Assembly (NCBI RefSeq): GCF_014642735.1
Contig: NZ_BMIV01000001.1
Span: 248,001 to 312,000, forward strand
DNA length: 64,000 bases
Reading direction: 5' to 3'
DNA from: Paracoccus acridae
GTDB taxonomy: Bacteria > Pseudomonadota > Alphaproteobacteria > Rhodobacterales > Rhodobacteraceae
Positions 18,403 to 28,741 of this stretch are shown piece after piece (the stretch's first letter is position 1; each line of letters starts with the position of its first letter). The position numbers and the translations under genes were made by a program. The notes beneath the pieces are model-generated. The model searched no databases and was not told where the DNA came from. It was given only the letters and a program-made list of their open reading frames with translations.

Positions 18403-19541
18403 TGCTGGAACAGGCCTGGGACCGGGTAGCCGCGCTTCTTGCCGCGCCGGATCTGCTGGCGGTGCCGCTGGTCCTGCTGCTTGGCAACCTGGCCTTTTAC
18501 GCGGGATTTGCCACGCGGGTCCATGACGGCGCCGCCGTGCTGTTGCAGGGCAGGCGCGGCGGTCTGGCCGTCGCGGCGATCCTGGGATGCGGGGGCTTTG
18601 CCGCGACCTGCGGATCATCGGTCGCTTGCGCTGTCACCATGTCGCGCATCGCCGTCCCGCCGATGCTGCGCGCGGGCTATGATCCGCGACTGGCAGGTGC
18701 CTCGGTCGCGGTGGGCAGCACGCTGGGGGCGCTCTTGCCGCCCTCGATGCTGCTGATCCTGTGGGGCCTGCTGACGGACACCCCGGTCGCCGCGATGTTC
18801 CTGGCGGGGCTGCTGCCTGCGGCCCTGTCGCTGGCGGGAATGATCGCGGTCGTGTTGTGGTGGGTCCGGCACGACCCGGACGCCGCGCCCCTGTCGCGAT
18901 CCATGCCCTTGTCGCGCAATGACGCGCTGCGCGCCCTCTGGCCTGTGCCCGTCCTGTTCGGGATCCTGGTGGGCGGGATCTGGTCGGGCCGCCTGACCCC
19001 GACTGCCGCCCTGTCGGCCTGCACGATCCTGACGCTGGCTTTCGCCGCCGTCCAGGGCCGCCTGACGCCTGATACCCTGTGGCCCGCCCTGCGCGACTGC
19101 CTGCAGCAGACGGCCACGATCCTGCTGACCCTGATCGCGGCGCGGCTGTTCCTGTTTTTTCTGGACATGACCGGCGCCCCGGATCTGCTGGCGCAAGGCC
19201 TTGCCCAGGGCTTGCCGCGCCTGGTCGTGATCCTGTTGCTGGGCCTGGCCTGCGTCCTTCTGGGGCTGCTGGCCAAGCCCATGGCGATGCTGGTCCTGAC
19301 CCTGCCTTTCGCCCTGGCCATCGCCAGGGCCTATGGCCTTGATGCGGTCTGGGCGGGCATCCTGATGGTCAAGATGATCGAGATCGCGCTGATCCTGCCC
19401 CCCTTGGGGCTGAACGCCCTGGTGATCGCTGCAGTGGTCCGCGACCTGCCGTTGCGCAGCGTTCTTGCAGGCCTGGGCCGGTTCCTTTTCCCGGACCTTC
19501 TGGTCCTTGCGGCCTTGGTGCTGTTTCCGACGCTGGTCTAA
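18393..19541 (+). CDS. Orphan TRAP transporter large permease (DctM-like)
   Basis: 382 residues, strongly hydrophobic. ILGCGGFAATCGSSVACAVTMS and VGSTLGALLPPSMLLILWGL (quoted in part from about residues 51-130) align with the DctM GAICGSS and TLGILIPPS regions of the first TRAP operon. The late ILPPLGLNALVIAAVV matches ITPPVGMNVFII. It is about 50 residues shorter than a full DctM and lacks the first hydrophobic segments. No DctP or DctQ is adjacent. Its role is uncertain: it may serve a partner encoded elsewhere or be a decaying gene, although the frame is intact. Confidence 0.75.
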   Translation: MSLMLEQAWDRVAALLAAPDLLAVPLVLLLGNLAFYAGFATRVHDGAAVLLQGRRGGLAVAAILGCGGFAATCGSSVACAVTMSRIAVPPMLRAGYDPRLAGASVAVGSTLGALLPPSMLLILWGLLTDTPVAAMFLAGLLPAALSLAGMIAVVLWWVRHDPDAAPLSRSMPLSRNDALRALWPVPVLFGILVGGIWSGRLTPTAALSACTILTLAFAAVQGRLTPDTLWPALRDCLQQTATILLTLIAARLFLFFLDMTGAPDLLAQGLAQGLPRLVVILLLGLACVLLGLLAKPMAMLVLTLPFALAIARAYGLDAVWAGILMVKMIEIALILPPLGLNALVIAAVVRDLPLRSVLAGLGRFLFPDLLVLAALVLFPTLV

Positions 19542-20224
19542 TCCTCGCAGACCAGGCGGTGCTGGGGCGGATAGAACTGGCGGGCAAAGGACACCGGCGT
19601 CGTGTCGGAACAGTTCGTGCGTTCGATCGTCAGAACCGCCGTTCCTTCATCGATTTCCAGGTGGCGGGCGCAGTCCCCCTTGGCGGCATCCGCCAGGATC
19701 GAGAACCGGCCATGCGTCAGGGCGACCCGGCTGGCCAGCCATTCATGGGCCGACTGGTCCTCGACATCCCGTCGCGTCAGGGGCGGCAGGAGCCGGGTGT
19801 TCAGCCAGATCGCCTCGCAGCAATGCGGCTGTCCGTCGGCGGTGTACTTGGCCTTGATCAGCAGCAGTTCCTGGGATGCGGGCACCTGCAGCGCACGGGC
19901 GGCAGCCGGGGTGGGAAGCTGGGTCGTGAAACTGGCCAGTTCATAGGAATAGACCGCTCCCGTGGCCTCGATCTCGGTCCGGATCGCGGGCATGTCCAGC
20001 ACCGTGCGCCGGGCCGAGGTCGAGGCCACCCGCGTGCCGACCTTGCGGCGGCGTTCGATGATGCCGCTGTCGGCCAGTTCCCGCAGCGCCCGGTTCACCG
20101 TGGCGCGCGCGCAACCCAGGCTGACGGCCAGTTCCTGTTCGGTGGGGATCAGCTCCCCCGGAGGCCATTCCCGGCTGCGGATCCGTTCCAGGACATCGGC
20201 CCGGACGGACTGCCAGGTATTCAT
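19538..20224 (-). CDS. GntR-family transcriptional regulator, HutC subfamily
   Basis: 228 residues. An N-terminal winged helix (MNTWQSVRADVLERIRSREW, with LIPTEQELAVSLGCARATVN as the helix-turn-helix) is followed by a UTRA effector domain. The start at 20224 has GGTGGAAG upstream; an ATG at 20293 would add 23 non-family residues without an RBS. It is divergent from the Fsr-like exporter and a natural candidate for regulating it, or the orphan TRAP gene it converges with (4-bp overlap at stops). Confidence 0.83.
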   Translation of the reverse strand: MNTWQSVRADVLERIRSREWPPGELIPTEQELAVSLGCARATVNRALRELADSGIIERRRKVGTRVASTSARRTVLDMPAIRTEIEATGAVYSYELASFTTQLPTPAAARALQVPASQELLLIKAKYTADGQPHCCEAIWLNTRLLPPLTRRDVEDQSAHEWLASRVALTHGRFSILADAAKGDCARHLEIDEGTAVLTIERTNCSDTTPVSFARQFYPPQHRLVCED

Positions 20225-20293
20225 GCGTCTTCCACCCCCCGCCGCGCCCGACGAACGCAGCGAGCGCACCAGGTTGCCTGGGATCTTTGCCAT

Positions 20294-20330
20294 TTTAACT
20301 TTTTACTCTAAACATATACATCCTTACTGT
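20294..20330. promoter_or_regulatory. AT-rich divergent promoter region with possible operator
   Basis: An unusually AT-rich stretch lies between the HutC-type regulator and the MFS gene. ACATATACAT at 20312-20321 is an imperfect palindrome of the kind GntR/HutC proteins bind. No unambiguous -35/-10 pair could be assigned. Confidence 0.35.
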
Positions 20331-20450
20331 CGGCGGCGGGCGACGTTAAGGGAAGCTGTCCAAATCGTCAGTGGGCGTGCTTTGGCCAAAGCCCGCTTGC
20401 GCCCGCCCGCATGGCTGCTATTGCATGATATGCAGACAAACCCAGGGGTG

Positions 20451-21662
20451 ATGATGCGCGCCAATGCCAATGCCACCGCCGCGAATTCCATGGCCGTTCC
20501 CGGCACCGCCTGGGGCATCCTGACCGCCATCAGCCTGTGCCACATGGTCAACGACGTGATGCAGTCGATGCTGGCGGCGATCTATCCGCTGCTGCAGGTC
20601 GAATTCTCGCTGACCTATGCGCAGATCGGGGTGATGACCTTCGCCTTCCAGGTCACGGCATCGCTGCTGCAACCCCTGATCGGCATGGCGACCGACCGCC
20701 ATCCCCAGCCGCGTTCGCTGCCCTTCGGCATGGCCTCGACCTTTTGCGGGGTGCTGCTTCTGGCATTCGCGCATCATTATGGGATGCTTCTGGCGGGGGC
20801 GATGCTGATCGGCGTCGGTTCGGCGGTGTTTCATCCCGAAAGTTCGCGCGTGGCGCGGCTGGCGTCGGGCGGGCGCTTCGGGACGGCGCAGTCGCTGTTC
20901 CAGATGGGCGGCAATTTCGGGCAATCGCTGGGTCCGCTGCTGGCGGCCTTCATCGTGGTGCCGCTGGGCCGCCCGGCGGTGGCCTGGTTCGCCGTGGCCG
21001 CGGCCCTGGGCGCCGCCCTGCTGTGGCATGTGGGCCACTGGGCCGAGGGGCGCCGCCGCGCCGCCACCGCCAAGCCCGACACCGCCCTGCGCCTGCCGCG
21101 CGGCATCGTGATGCGGTCCATCGCCGTGCTCGCCATCCTGACCTTCACGAAGAACATCTATACCGCCTCGATGAGCAGCTATTTCACCTTCTTCACCATC
21201 GAGAAGTTCGGCCTGTCCACGCAGGGCGCGCAGATCATGCTGTTCCTGTTCCTGGGGGGCATGGCCGGGGGCGTGATGCTGGGCGGCCTTGTCGGCGACA
21301 GGATCGGGCCCTTGCGGGTGATCTGGTTCTCCATCCTGGGGGTGCTGCCCTTCACGCTGCTGCTGCCGCATGTGGGCCTGGTGGCGACCGGGGCCTTGGC
21401 CATCGTCATCGGGCTGATCCTGGCCTCGGCCTTCCCGGCCATCGTGGTCTTTGCGCAGGAACTGGTGCCCGGCCGGACCGGCACCATCGCGGGGCTGTTC
21501 TTCGGCTTCAGCTTCGGCATGGGCGGCATCGCCGCCGCCGCCTTGGGCGTGCTGGCCGATGCGCAGGGGATCGAACGGGTGTTCTTCCTGTGTTCGTTCC
21601 TGCCGATCCTGGGGGTTCTGACGATCTTCCTGCCGCGACCGGGGCGACTGATCGGCGGATGA
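20451..21662 (+). CDS. MFS transporter, fosmidomycin-resistance (Fsr) family
   Basis: 403 residues with about 12 membrane segments. HMVNDVMQSMLAAIYPLL, GSAVFHPESSRVARLAS and QSLFQMGGNFGQSLGPLLAA are strongly conserved in Fsr-type exporters. Relatives export fosmidomycin and other small acidic compounds. The physiological substrate is unknown here. Start ATG at 20451 (second ATG at 20454) follows CAGGGGTG. The stop overlaps the next gene by 4 bp. Confidence 0.85.
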   Translation: MMRANANATAANSMAVPGTAWGILTAISLCHMVNDVMQSMLAAIYPLLQVEFSLTYAQIGVMTFAFQVTASLLQPLIGMATDRHPQPRSLPFGMASTFCGVLLLAFAHHYGMLLAGAMLIGVGSAVFHPESSRVARLASGGRFGTAQSLFQMGGNFGQSLGPLLAAFIVVPLGRPAVAWFAVAAALGAALLWHVGHWAEGRRRAATAKPDTALRLPRGIVMRSIAVLAILTFTKNIYTASMSSYFTFFTIEKFGLSTQGAQIMLFLFLGGMAGGVMLGGLVGDRIGPLRVIWFSILGVLPFTLLLPHVGLVATGALAIVIGLILASAFPAIVVFAQELVPGRTGTIAGLFFGFSFGMGGIAAAALGVLADAQGIERVFFLCSFLPILGVLTIFLPRPGRLIGG

Positions 21663-23359
21663 CGCCAGGGCCGCTGTTCTTCCACATCAGCCCCGATGGC
21701 TGTGGAGAGGCGCGGCTGGCCCGCCTGTTTCGTCGAAACGGCCATGCGGCCGTCTGCCACGACGGGGGACGCCTGGCCGAGGATATCCTGTTTGCCAAGG
21801 CAAGCGGCGGCGATGCCCTGACCCGCTGGCCGGGAACGGTGCTGTTTTCGGGCCTCTACCGCCATGCCCCGCACTGGCGTCCGCCGCTGGAGGCATGGCG
21901 CCATTTTCCCTGGCTGGCCGACCGCTTCCCCCAGGCGCACTTCATCCTGACCCTGCGACAGGTCGAGGACTGGATCCGCGACCGGCTGAACCGCGACAAC
22001 GGGGCGGCGGCGCGCTGTTATGCCCATCACCGGAACTATGATCCGGCCGACCTTCCCGCGCTGTGGAGGGCAGACTGGCACGCCCATCAGGCTGCGGTCG
22101 AGGCGTTTTTCAAGGACGATCCGCGCCTGATCCGCGTCGATCTGGGTCGGGACAGTCCGGCGGATCTGGCGGCAAGGCTGGACCCGTTGCTGGCCCTGCC
22201 GGATGCCGGCTGGCAGCAGGGCTGGTTCCCCAAGGCCGACGATCCGCCGGATGCCGGGCCGGCCCCATCGAAGCATAAGGCCGAACAGCTGGATCTGGAT
22301 TATGTGCGCCGGGTTGCGGATTTCTGCCTGGGCCGCCGAGAGCCGAGCGTGGGGCAGGGCGGCCTGTCGGAATATTTTTCCATCTGGGATGGTCGGAAGA
22401 CCGTCACGGACCGGAACGGCAACAAGCGGCGCATGGCGGTTCTGGACGATGTGGCGGTGTCCGCGCCTGACCGGCCCTTCAAGCTGATCCGGGTCGAAGG
22501 GGTCATCAACGATGCCTTGCGCCTGGGCCGCCCCATGCCCCTGCGCATCGACATGGAGGATTCGCGGTGGTTCGGGTCCCCGCAGGGCGATCCCCTTCCG
22601 GCGCCGGTGCTGTGCCACAACCGCCGCAGGGGCGCGCGGAATGCGGTGCTGTGGCCCTTGCCGGACCAGCATGCCATCGGCCTGCCAGGCTTCGATCCCG
22701 CGGCCGTGCCCGACCCCATACCGTGGGAGGACAAGCTGGACCGGGTCGTCTGGCGGGGCATGATCTCGGGCAGCGAAAGGACGGGCGGGGTCAAGCCGGG
22801 TCCCGCCTCGCATGTGCTGCTGCGCGACCTGGCGGCGGCGGGGGACGATCCGGCGCGGCGGCAGGCGGCCTGGGACCGGCTGTCGAACACCAACAGGCTG
22901 GCTTTCGTGCGGCAATGGTTCGATCACCCCGATTTCGACCTGGGCGTGGTGATGGCCTGGGGCTATCGCCAGTTCGCAAGCGATCCGTTTCTGGCGCCTT
23001 ACTGCACGCCGCGCCAGGATCGCGGGTTCTTCCACCGCTTCCGCTATCAACTGTGCATGACCGGCTATGACCACGGCTCGAACTTCATCGCAGCCATTGA
23101 CAGCCAGTCCGTCCTGCTGGCCGAGGAGGACGGCTGGGAAGTCTTCTATTCCGGCTGCTTCCAGCCGTGGAAACACTATATCCCGCTGGAACGCTATTGC
23201 GCCGACATCGCCGAGAAGCTGGCCTGGGCGCGCGCAAATCCCAGCAAATGCAAGGCCATGTCCGCCGCCGCCCGGCAAGAGGCCGCGTTGCTGCGCCGTC
23301 CCGCCACGCGGCGCGCGATCATGGCCCGCATCCTCGACGGTCTGGCGGCGGCGGGGTAA
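21659..23359 (+). CDS. Fusion: sulfotransferase-like domain plus GT90 (CAP10-like) glycosyltransferase domain
   Basis: 566 residues. Residues about 1-190 resemble bacterial sulfotransferases: FFHISPDGCGEARLARLFRR at the nucleotide loop, then HFILTLRQVEDWIRDR and the HHRNYDPADLPALWRADWH region. However, the loop lacks the usual PKTGTTS sequence and its lysine. Residues about 205-560 match the CAP10/GT90 family: LPLRIDMEDSRW-like segment, DKLDRVVWRGMISGS, YQLCMTGYDHGSNFIAAIDS and FQPWKHYIPLERYC. GT90 members transfer sugars such as xylose onto glycans or lipopolysaccharide. The start overlaps the Fsr-like gene by 4 bp. Modification of a surface glycan is a reasonable inference. Confidence 0.72.
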   Translation: MTPGPLFFHISPDGCGEARLARLFRRNGHAAVCHDGGRLAEDILFAKASGGDALTRWPGTVLFSGLYRHAPHWRPPLEAWRHFPWLADRFPQAHFILTLRQVEDWIRDRLNRDNGAAARCYAHHRNYDPADLPALWRADWHAHQAAVEAFFKDDPRLIRVDLGRDSPADLAARLDPLLALPDAGWQQGWFPKADDPPDAGPAPSKHKAEQLDLDYVRRVADFCLGRREPSVGQGGLSEYFSIWDGRKTVTDRNGNKRRMAVLDDVAVSAPDRPFKLIRVEGVINDALRLGRPMPLRIDMEDSRWFGSPQGDPLPAPVLCHNRRRGARNAVLWPLPDQHAIGLPGFDPAAVPDPIPWEDKLDRVVWRGMISGSERTGGVKPGPASHVLLRDLAAAGDDPARRQAAWDRLSNTNRLAFVRQWFDHPDFDLGVVMAWGYRQFASDPFLAPYCTPRQDRGFFHRFRYQLCMTGYDHGSNFIAAIDSQSVLLAEEDGWEVFYSGCFQPWKHYIPLERYCADIAEKLAWARANPSKCKAMSAAARQEAALLRRPATRRAIMARILDGLAAAG

Positions 23360-23381
23360 GCCAAGGCCAAAGGAGGAACCC

Positions 23382-23861
23382 ATGACCACCATCCGCATCG
23401 AACCCATCACCGCCGAAGCCTTCGCCCCCTTCGGCGACCTGCTGACCCCCCGCGCCACGCCCGACCGCATGATCAACGCGGGCCGCTGCGAACGCCACCA
23501 TGCGCTTGCCACCGTGGAACGGCATGGGGGCGAGGCGATCATCTCGATCTTCCGGTCCGAAGCCGTCAGCCTGCCTTATGACTGCACGCTGCTGGAACGG
23601 CATCCGCTGGGCAGCCAGGCCTTCATGCCGCTGGGGCCGGATGCCTGGCTGTCGGTCGTGGCCCCCGACGACGGCGGCAGGCCCGGCGTGCCCCGCGCCT
23701 TCCTGGTGCCGGCGGGCATGGGCGTCAACCTGCGCGCGGGGGTCTGGCATGGCGTGCTGACGCCGCTGGACCGGCCCGCGGATTTCCTGGTCGTGGACCG
23801 CGAGGGCGAGGGCGCGAACCTTGAAGAGGTCGCCATCGCCCCTGTAACCATCACCGCATGA
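23382..23861 (+). CDS. allA: Ureidoglycolate lyase AllA
   Basis: 159 residues, the family size. IEPITAEAFAPFGDLL at the N-terminus, ISIFRSEAVSLP, LLERHPLGSQAFMPLG and GMGVNLRAGVWHGVLTPL carry the AllA fold and metal or substrate residues. It splits ureidoglycolate to glyoxylate and urea in purine/allantoin breakdown. No other purine catabolic gene is in the window. A near-perfect RBS, AAAGGAGG, precedes the ATG. The stop overlaps rnhB by 4 bp. Confidence 0.88.
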   Translation: MTTIRIEPITAEAFAPFGDLLTPRATPDRMINAGRCERHHALATVERHGGEAIISIFRSEAVSLPYDCTLLERHPLGSQAFMPLGPDAWLSVVAPDDGGRPGVPRAFLVPAGMGVNLRAGVWHGVLTPLDRPADFLVVDREGEGANLEEVAIAPVTITA

Positions 23862-24488
23862 TTCTGCCCGATTTCAGCTTTGAACTGACCGTCCTGTCGC
23901 GCGGCGCCCGCCGCGTGGCGGGCGTGGACGAGGTCGGGCGCGGCCCCCTGGCCGGTCCCGTGACCGCCGCCGCGGTGGTGCTGGACCCCGACAACATCCC
24001 CGATGGGCTGAACGATTCCAAGAAGCTGACCCCCAGGCGGCGCGAGACCCTGGCCGAATGGCTGGCCGCCAATTGCGACCATTGCATCATCCATGTCGGG
24101 GTCGAGGAGATCGACCGCCTGAACATCTATCACGCCTCGCATCTGGCGATGTGCCTGGCGGTGAAGGGCCTGCGGCATCGGCCCTGTCACGTCCTGGTGG
24201 ACGGCAACCGCGTTCCCCGCGACCTGTCCTGTCCGGGCGAGGCCATCGTGGGCGGCGACGCGCGCTGCGTGACGATTGCCGCAGCGTCCATCCTGGCCAA
24301 GGTGGCGCGTGATCGGCTGATGGTGGATTTGGCGCAACAACATCCCGGCTATGGCTGGGAGGCGAACGCGGGCTATGGCACCCCCGCGCACAGGCAGGCC
24401 CTGCTAGATTTGGGCGTGACCCCCTATCATAGGCGTTCGTTCCAGCCGGTCCACAACATCTTGTGTAAAGCCCTAGAGGCAAACCCTT

Positions 24489-24490
<2 letters not shown>
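23858..24490 (+). CDS. rnhB: Ribonuclease HII
   Basis: 210 residues. GVDEVGRGPLAGPVTAAAVV contains the Asp-Glu catalytic pair, followed by NDSKKLTPRRRE and the third acidic residue in HVLVDGNRVP. The C-terminal YGTPAHRQALLDLG is conserved. It removes ribonucleotides and RNA-DNA hybrids. The start overlaps allA by 4 bp. rnhB next to ccrM is a common arrangement in alphaproteobacteria. Confidence 0.93.
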
Positions 24491-25713
<1,223 letters not shown>

Positions 25714-25764
25714 GACCCAGGGTTCGCCAGGTTCCCCCGGCTGCCGCCAAGGTGGAACCCCCTT

Positions 25765-25795
25765 GCCCCGCCATCCTTGGGTGGCGGGGCTTTTT
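25765..25795 (+). terminator. Rho-independent terminator of ccrM
   Basis: Perfect 9-bp stem GCCCCGCCA (25765-25773) and TGGCGGGGC (25782-25790), 8-base loop, then five Ts. It lies between the ccrM stop and the convergent leuD stop. The T run makes it a + strand terminator. Confidence 0.85.
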
Positions 25796-25802
25796 CACGC
25801 GG

Positions 25803-26408
25803 TCAGACCCAGGGCCGGGCCTGGGCCATCTGCGTTTCGAAACTGTCGATGCTTGGGGCCTTTTCCATGGTCAGCCCGATGTCGTCCAACCCATTCAGCA
25901 GGCAATGCTTGCGGAAGGGGTCGATCTCGAAGGCGAAGGACAGGCCGTCGGACGTCGTGACGGTCTGGTTTTCCAGGTCCACCGTCATGCGGGCATTGGC
26001 CCCCTTGCGCGCATCCTCCATCAGCGCATCGACGGCGTCCTGGGGCAGCACCACGGGCAGGATGCCGTTCTTGAAGCAGTTGTTGAAGAAGATGTCGGCG
26101 AAACTGGTCGAGATGACGCAGCGGATCCCGAAATCCAGCAGTGCCCAGGGCGCGTGTTCGCGCGACGACCCGCAGCCGAAATTGTCGCCCGCCACCAGGA
26201 TCTGCGCATCGCGGTATGCAGGCTGGTTCAGCACGAAGTCGGGCAGTTCGTTGCCGTCACGGTCATAGCGCAGCTCGTCGAACAGATTGACCCCAAGGCC
26301 CGACCGCTGGATCGTCTTCAGGAACTGCTTGGGGATGATCATGTCGGTGTCGATGTTGACCAGCGGCATGGGTGCCGCGATGCCGGTCAGGGTGGTGAAC
26401 TTGTCCAT
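25803..26408 (-). CDS. leuD: 3-isopropylmalate dehydratase small subunit
   Basis: 201 residues. [20 protein letters not shown] near the start and [17 protein letters not shown] (about residues 72-88) are the hallmark LeuD sequences. It forms the isopropylmalate isomerase with LeuC in leucine synthesis. leuD lies downstream of leuC on the same strand, but 729 bp of intervening DNA carry an opposite-strand gene, so leuD may need its own promoter. Confidence 0.95.
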   Translation of the reverse strand: MDKFTTLTGIAAPMPLVNIDTDMIIPKQFLKTIQRSGLGVNLFDELRYDRDGNELPDFVLNQPAYRDAQILVAGDNFGCGSSREHAPWALLDFGIRCVISTSFADIFFNNCFKNGILPVVLPQDAVDALMEDARKGANARMTVDLENQTVTTSDGLSFAFEIDPFRKHCLLNGLDDIGLTMEKAPSIDSFETQMAQARPWV

Positions 26409-26492
26409 TGTGGTTCCTTGGGTGGTTGTATCCGGCCCCCCGTTGCGTCAGAGGCCCGGGGCAGGCGTCATTGCAAGGGGCGGAATGGGATC

Positions 26493-27092
26493 GTGGTTGG
26501 AAGCTGGTTGATCGACTGTGTCAGCGCCCGCTGGACGCCGCAAATCGGGGATCCGACCGCAACCGGATGGCTGACGGTCCTGATCTATGGCTTGGGCACC
26601 GTTATGGCCTTCCTGGCCTGGCGCCGCCTGCCCAAGGGGCAGGGCAGGGGCTTCTGGGCCGTGGTGACGCTGATCCTGGCATTCCTTGCGGTGAACAAGC
26701 AACTGGATCTGCAATCCGCCGTGACCATGACCGGCAAATGCCTGGCGCGCGCCCAAGGCTGGTATGACCACCGCCGCCTGGTGCAGCTGGCCTTCATCGC
26801 CGGGGTGCTGCTGGCCTTGGCGGTGGGCTTGGTGGCCGGGCTTCGCAGCCTGCGGGGGCAGATGCGGCGCAATGCGGTGGCGTTGACCGGGCTGGCGGTC
26901 CTGTGCGCCTTTGTCGCCATCAGGGCGCTGAGCTTTCATCACGTCGACCGCCTGATCGGCCTTCGCGATCACGGGATCAGCGTAAATTTCCTGCTGGAGA
27001 ACAGCGGGCTTGCCCTGATCGTCCTGAATGCCGCCGCATTGCTGCGCCATCCCGCGCGCCGCAGCACGGCACGCGCCACGGGGCGGGGCTGA
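26493..27092 (+). CDS. Membrane protein of unknown function between leuD and leuC
   Basis: 199 residues with about five hydrophobic segments (roughly 25-45, 48-65, 95-118, 126-145, 165-185). Polar spots include MTGKCLARAQGWYDHRRLVQ and RALSFHHVDRLIGLRDHGIS. The frame has coding-like character (hydrophobic helices with positive-inside loops). The GTG at 26493 is the best start; AAGGGG lies 12 bp upstream. The 84-bp gap to leuD is divergent. No family recognised. Possible role unrelated to leucine synthesis. Confidence 0.6.
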   Translation: MVGSWLIDCVSARWTPQIGDPTATGWLTVLIYGLGTVMAFLAWRRLPKGQGRGFWAVVTLILAFLAVNKQLDLQSAVTMTGKCLARAQGWYDHRRLVQLAFIAGVLLALAVGLVAGLRSLRGQMRRNAVALTGLAVLCAFVAIRALSFHHVDRLIGLRDHGISVNFLLENSGLALIVLNAAALLRHPARRSTARATGRG

Positions 27093-27137
27093 GCGCCCCG
27101 CCGCAAATCGGATGAATGTCCCCGCCATCGCGGCCCC

Positions 27138-28574
27138 TCAGGCGGGCTGGGCCGCGAATTCCCGGATATCGACCAGATGCCCGGCCACGCCCGCCGCCGC
27201 CGCCATGGCAGGCGACATCAGGTGCGTGCGGCCCTTGTAGCCCTGGCGGCCCTCGAAATTGCGGTTGCTGGTGGCCGCGCAGCGTTCGCCGGGGGCAAGC
27301 TGGTCGGGGTTCATGCCCAGGCACATCGAACAGCCGGCAAGGCGCCACTCGAAACCGGCATCCTTGAAGATCTGGTCCAGGCCCTCCTCCTCGGCCTGGG
27401 CGCGCACAAGGCCAGAACCCGGCACGACCATGCCGCGCACGCCGGCGGCCAGCCTGCGACCGCGCAGCACGTCGGCCGCGGCGCGCAGATCCTCGATCCG
27501 GCCGTTGGTGCAACTGCCGATGAAGACCGCGTCGATGGCGATGTCGGTCAGGCGCGTGCCCGGCGTCAGACCCATGTAGTCCAGGGACCGGCGCGCCGCC
27601 TCGACCTTGCCGCCGGTGAAATCCTCGGGGGCGGGGACCGTGGCGGTGATGGGCAGCGCGTCTTCGGGGCTGGTGCCCCAGGTGACGGTGGGGGCGATAT
27701 CTTCGCCGCGCAGGGTGACGACCTTGTCCCAATGCGCGTCGTCGTCGCTGTAAAGCGTCTTCCACCAGTTGACCGCCGCTTCCCATTGCGCGCCTTTCGG
27801 CGCATGGGGCCGGCCCTTGACGTAATCGAAGGTCGTCTGGTCGGGCGCGATCAGGCCCGCGCGGGCGCCGCCTTCGATGGCCATGTTGCAGATGGTCATG
27901 CGGCCTTCCATCGACAGGGCGCGGATCGCCTCGCCGCAATATTCGATGACATGGCCGGTGCCCCCCGCCGTGCCGGTCTTGCCGATGATCGCCAGCACCA
28001 CGTCCTTGGCGGTGACGCCGGGGGCGAGGCGGCCCGTCACCTCGACCTTCATGTTCTTCGACTTCTTCTGAATCAGGGTCTGGGTCGCCAGCACATGCTC
28101 GACCTCGGACGTGCCGATGCCATGGGCAAGCGCGCCGAAGGCTCCGTGGGTGGCCGTGTGGCTGTCGCCGCAGACCACGGTCATGCCGGGCAGGGTCCAG
28201 CCCTGTTCGGGGCCGACGATATGGACGATGCCCTGGCGGATGTCGTTGACCGGGTAATAGACCACGCCGAATTCACGGGCGTTGCGGTCAAGCGCATCGA
28301 CCTGGATGCGCGATTCCTCGTTGTCGATGCCCTGTTCGCGGTCCCAGGTGGTCGGCACGTTGTGGTCGGGAACGGCGATGGTGCGTTCGGGCGCGCGCAC
28401 GGTCCGGCCCGTCATGCGCAGCCCTTCGAAGGCCTGCGGGCTGGTCACCTCGTGGACCAGGTGGCGGTCGATATACAGAAGGCAGGTGCCGTCGTCCTGG
28501 CGGTCCACCACATGGGCGTCCCAGATCTTGTCGTAAAGCGTGCGTGCGGATGTGCGTGCGGATTCGGTGGTCAT
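27138..28574 (-). CDS. leuC: 3-isopropylmalate dehydratase large subunit
   Basis: 478 residues. Aconitase-type iron-sulfur ligands appear in [11 protein letters not shown] and [33 protein letters not shown] is the conserved N-terminal domain region. It combines with LeuD to isomerise isopropylmalate. The ATG at 28574 begins [20 protein letters not shown]. Upstream lies a GC-rich hairpin and a small open frame that may be a leader. Confidence 0.95.
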   Translation of the reverse strand: MTTESARTSARTLYDKIWDAHVVDRQDDGTCLLYIDRHLVHEVTSPQAFEGLRMTGRTVRAPERTIAVPDHNVPTTWDREQGIDNEESRIQVDALDRNAREFGVVYYPVNDIRQGIVHIVGPEQGWTLPGMTVVCGDSHTATHGAFGALAHGIGTSEVEHVLATQTLIQKKSKNMKVEVTGRLAPGVTAKDVVLAIIGKTGTAGGTGHVIEYCGEAIRALSMEGRMTICNMAIEGGARAGLIAPDQTTFDYVKGRPHAPKGAQWEAAVNWWKTLYSDDDAHWDKVVTLRGEDIAPTVTWGTSPEDALPITATVPAPEDFTGGKVEAARRSLDYMGLTPGTRLTDIAIDAVFIGSCTNGRIEDLRAAADVLRGRRLAAGVRGMVVPGSGLVRAQAEEEGLDQIFKDAGFEWRLAGCSMCLGMNPDQLAPGERCAATSNRNFEGRQGYKGRTHLMSPAMAAAAGVAGHLVDIREFAAQPA

Positions 28575-28618
28575 GTCGTGTTGGCTTTCGGCTGTGATGC
28601 GGTCATGGCAAACGGCTT

Positions 28619-28639
28619 GGCTGCGGCGGAACCGCAGCC
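28619..28639 (-). promoter_or_regulatory. Hairpin in the leuC leader
   Basis: GGCTGCGG (28619-28626) and CCGCAGCC (28632-28639) form an 8-bp stem with a 5-base loop. It begins a few bases after the stop of a small open frame and about 45 bp before leuC. There is no T run after it on the minus strand, so it may slow or fold the leader rather than terminate. Confidence 0.35.
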
Positions 28640-28641
28640 CG

Positions 28642-28734
28642 TCACAGTCGGGCGGTGACGCGCCGCGTCGCCCCGAAGAACCGCGACGGCAGGCGGGCGC
28701 GGTCATGGATGTCGAAATAGATGAACCCGGACAT
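28642..28734 (-). CDS. Possible 30-residue leader peptide upstream of leuC
   Basis: Short frame beginning [20 protein letters not shown] and ending TRRVTARL, stop at 28642. It contains only two leucines, so it does not look like a classical leucine attenuator peptide. RBS-like AAAGGGGC is about 15 bp before the ATG, farther than usual. A conserved protein, a leader or a chance frame are all possible. Confidence 0.3.
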   Translation of the reverse strand: MSGFIYFDIHDRARLPSRFFGATRRVTARL

Positions 28735-28741
28735 GCGCGAT

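Noticed and set aside
20225..20293. 23-residue N-terminal extension of the HutC-type regulator
   Set aside because: The extension lacks family similarity and an RBS, whereas the ATG at 20224 has a good GGTGGAAG upstream.
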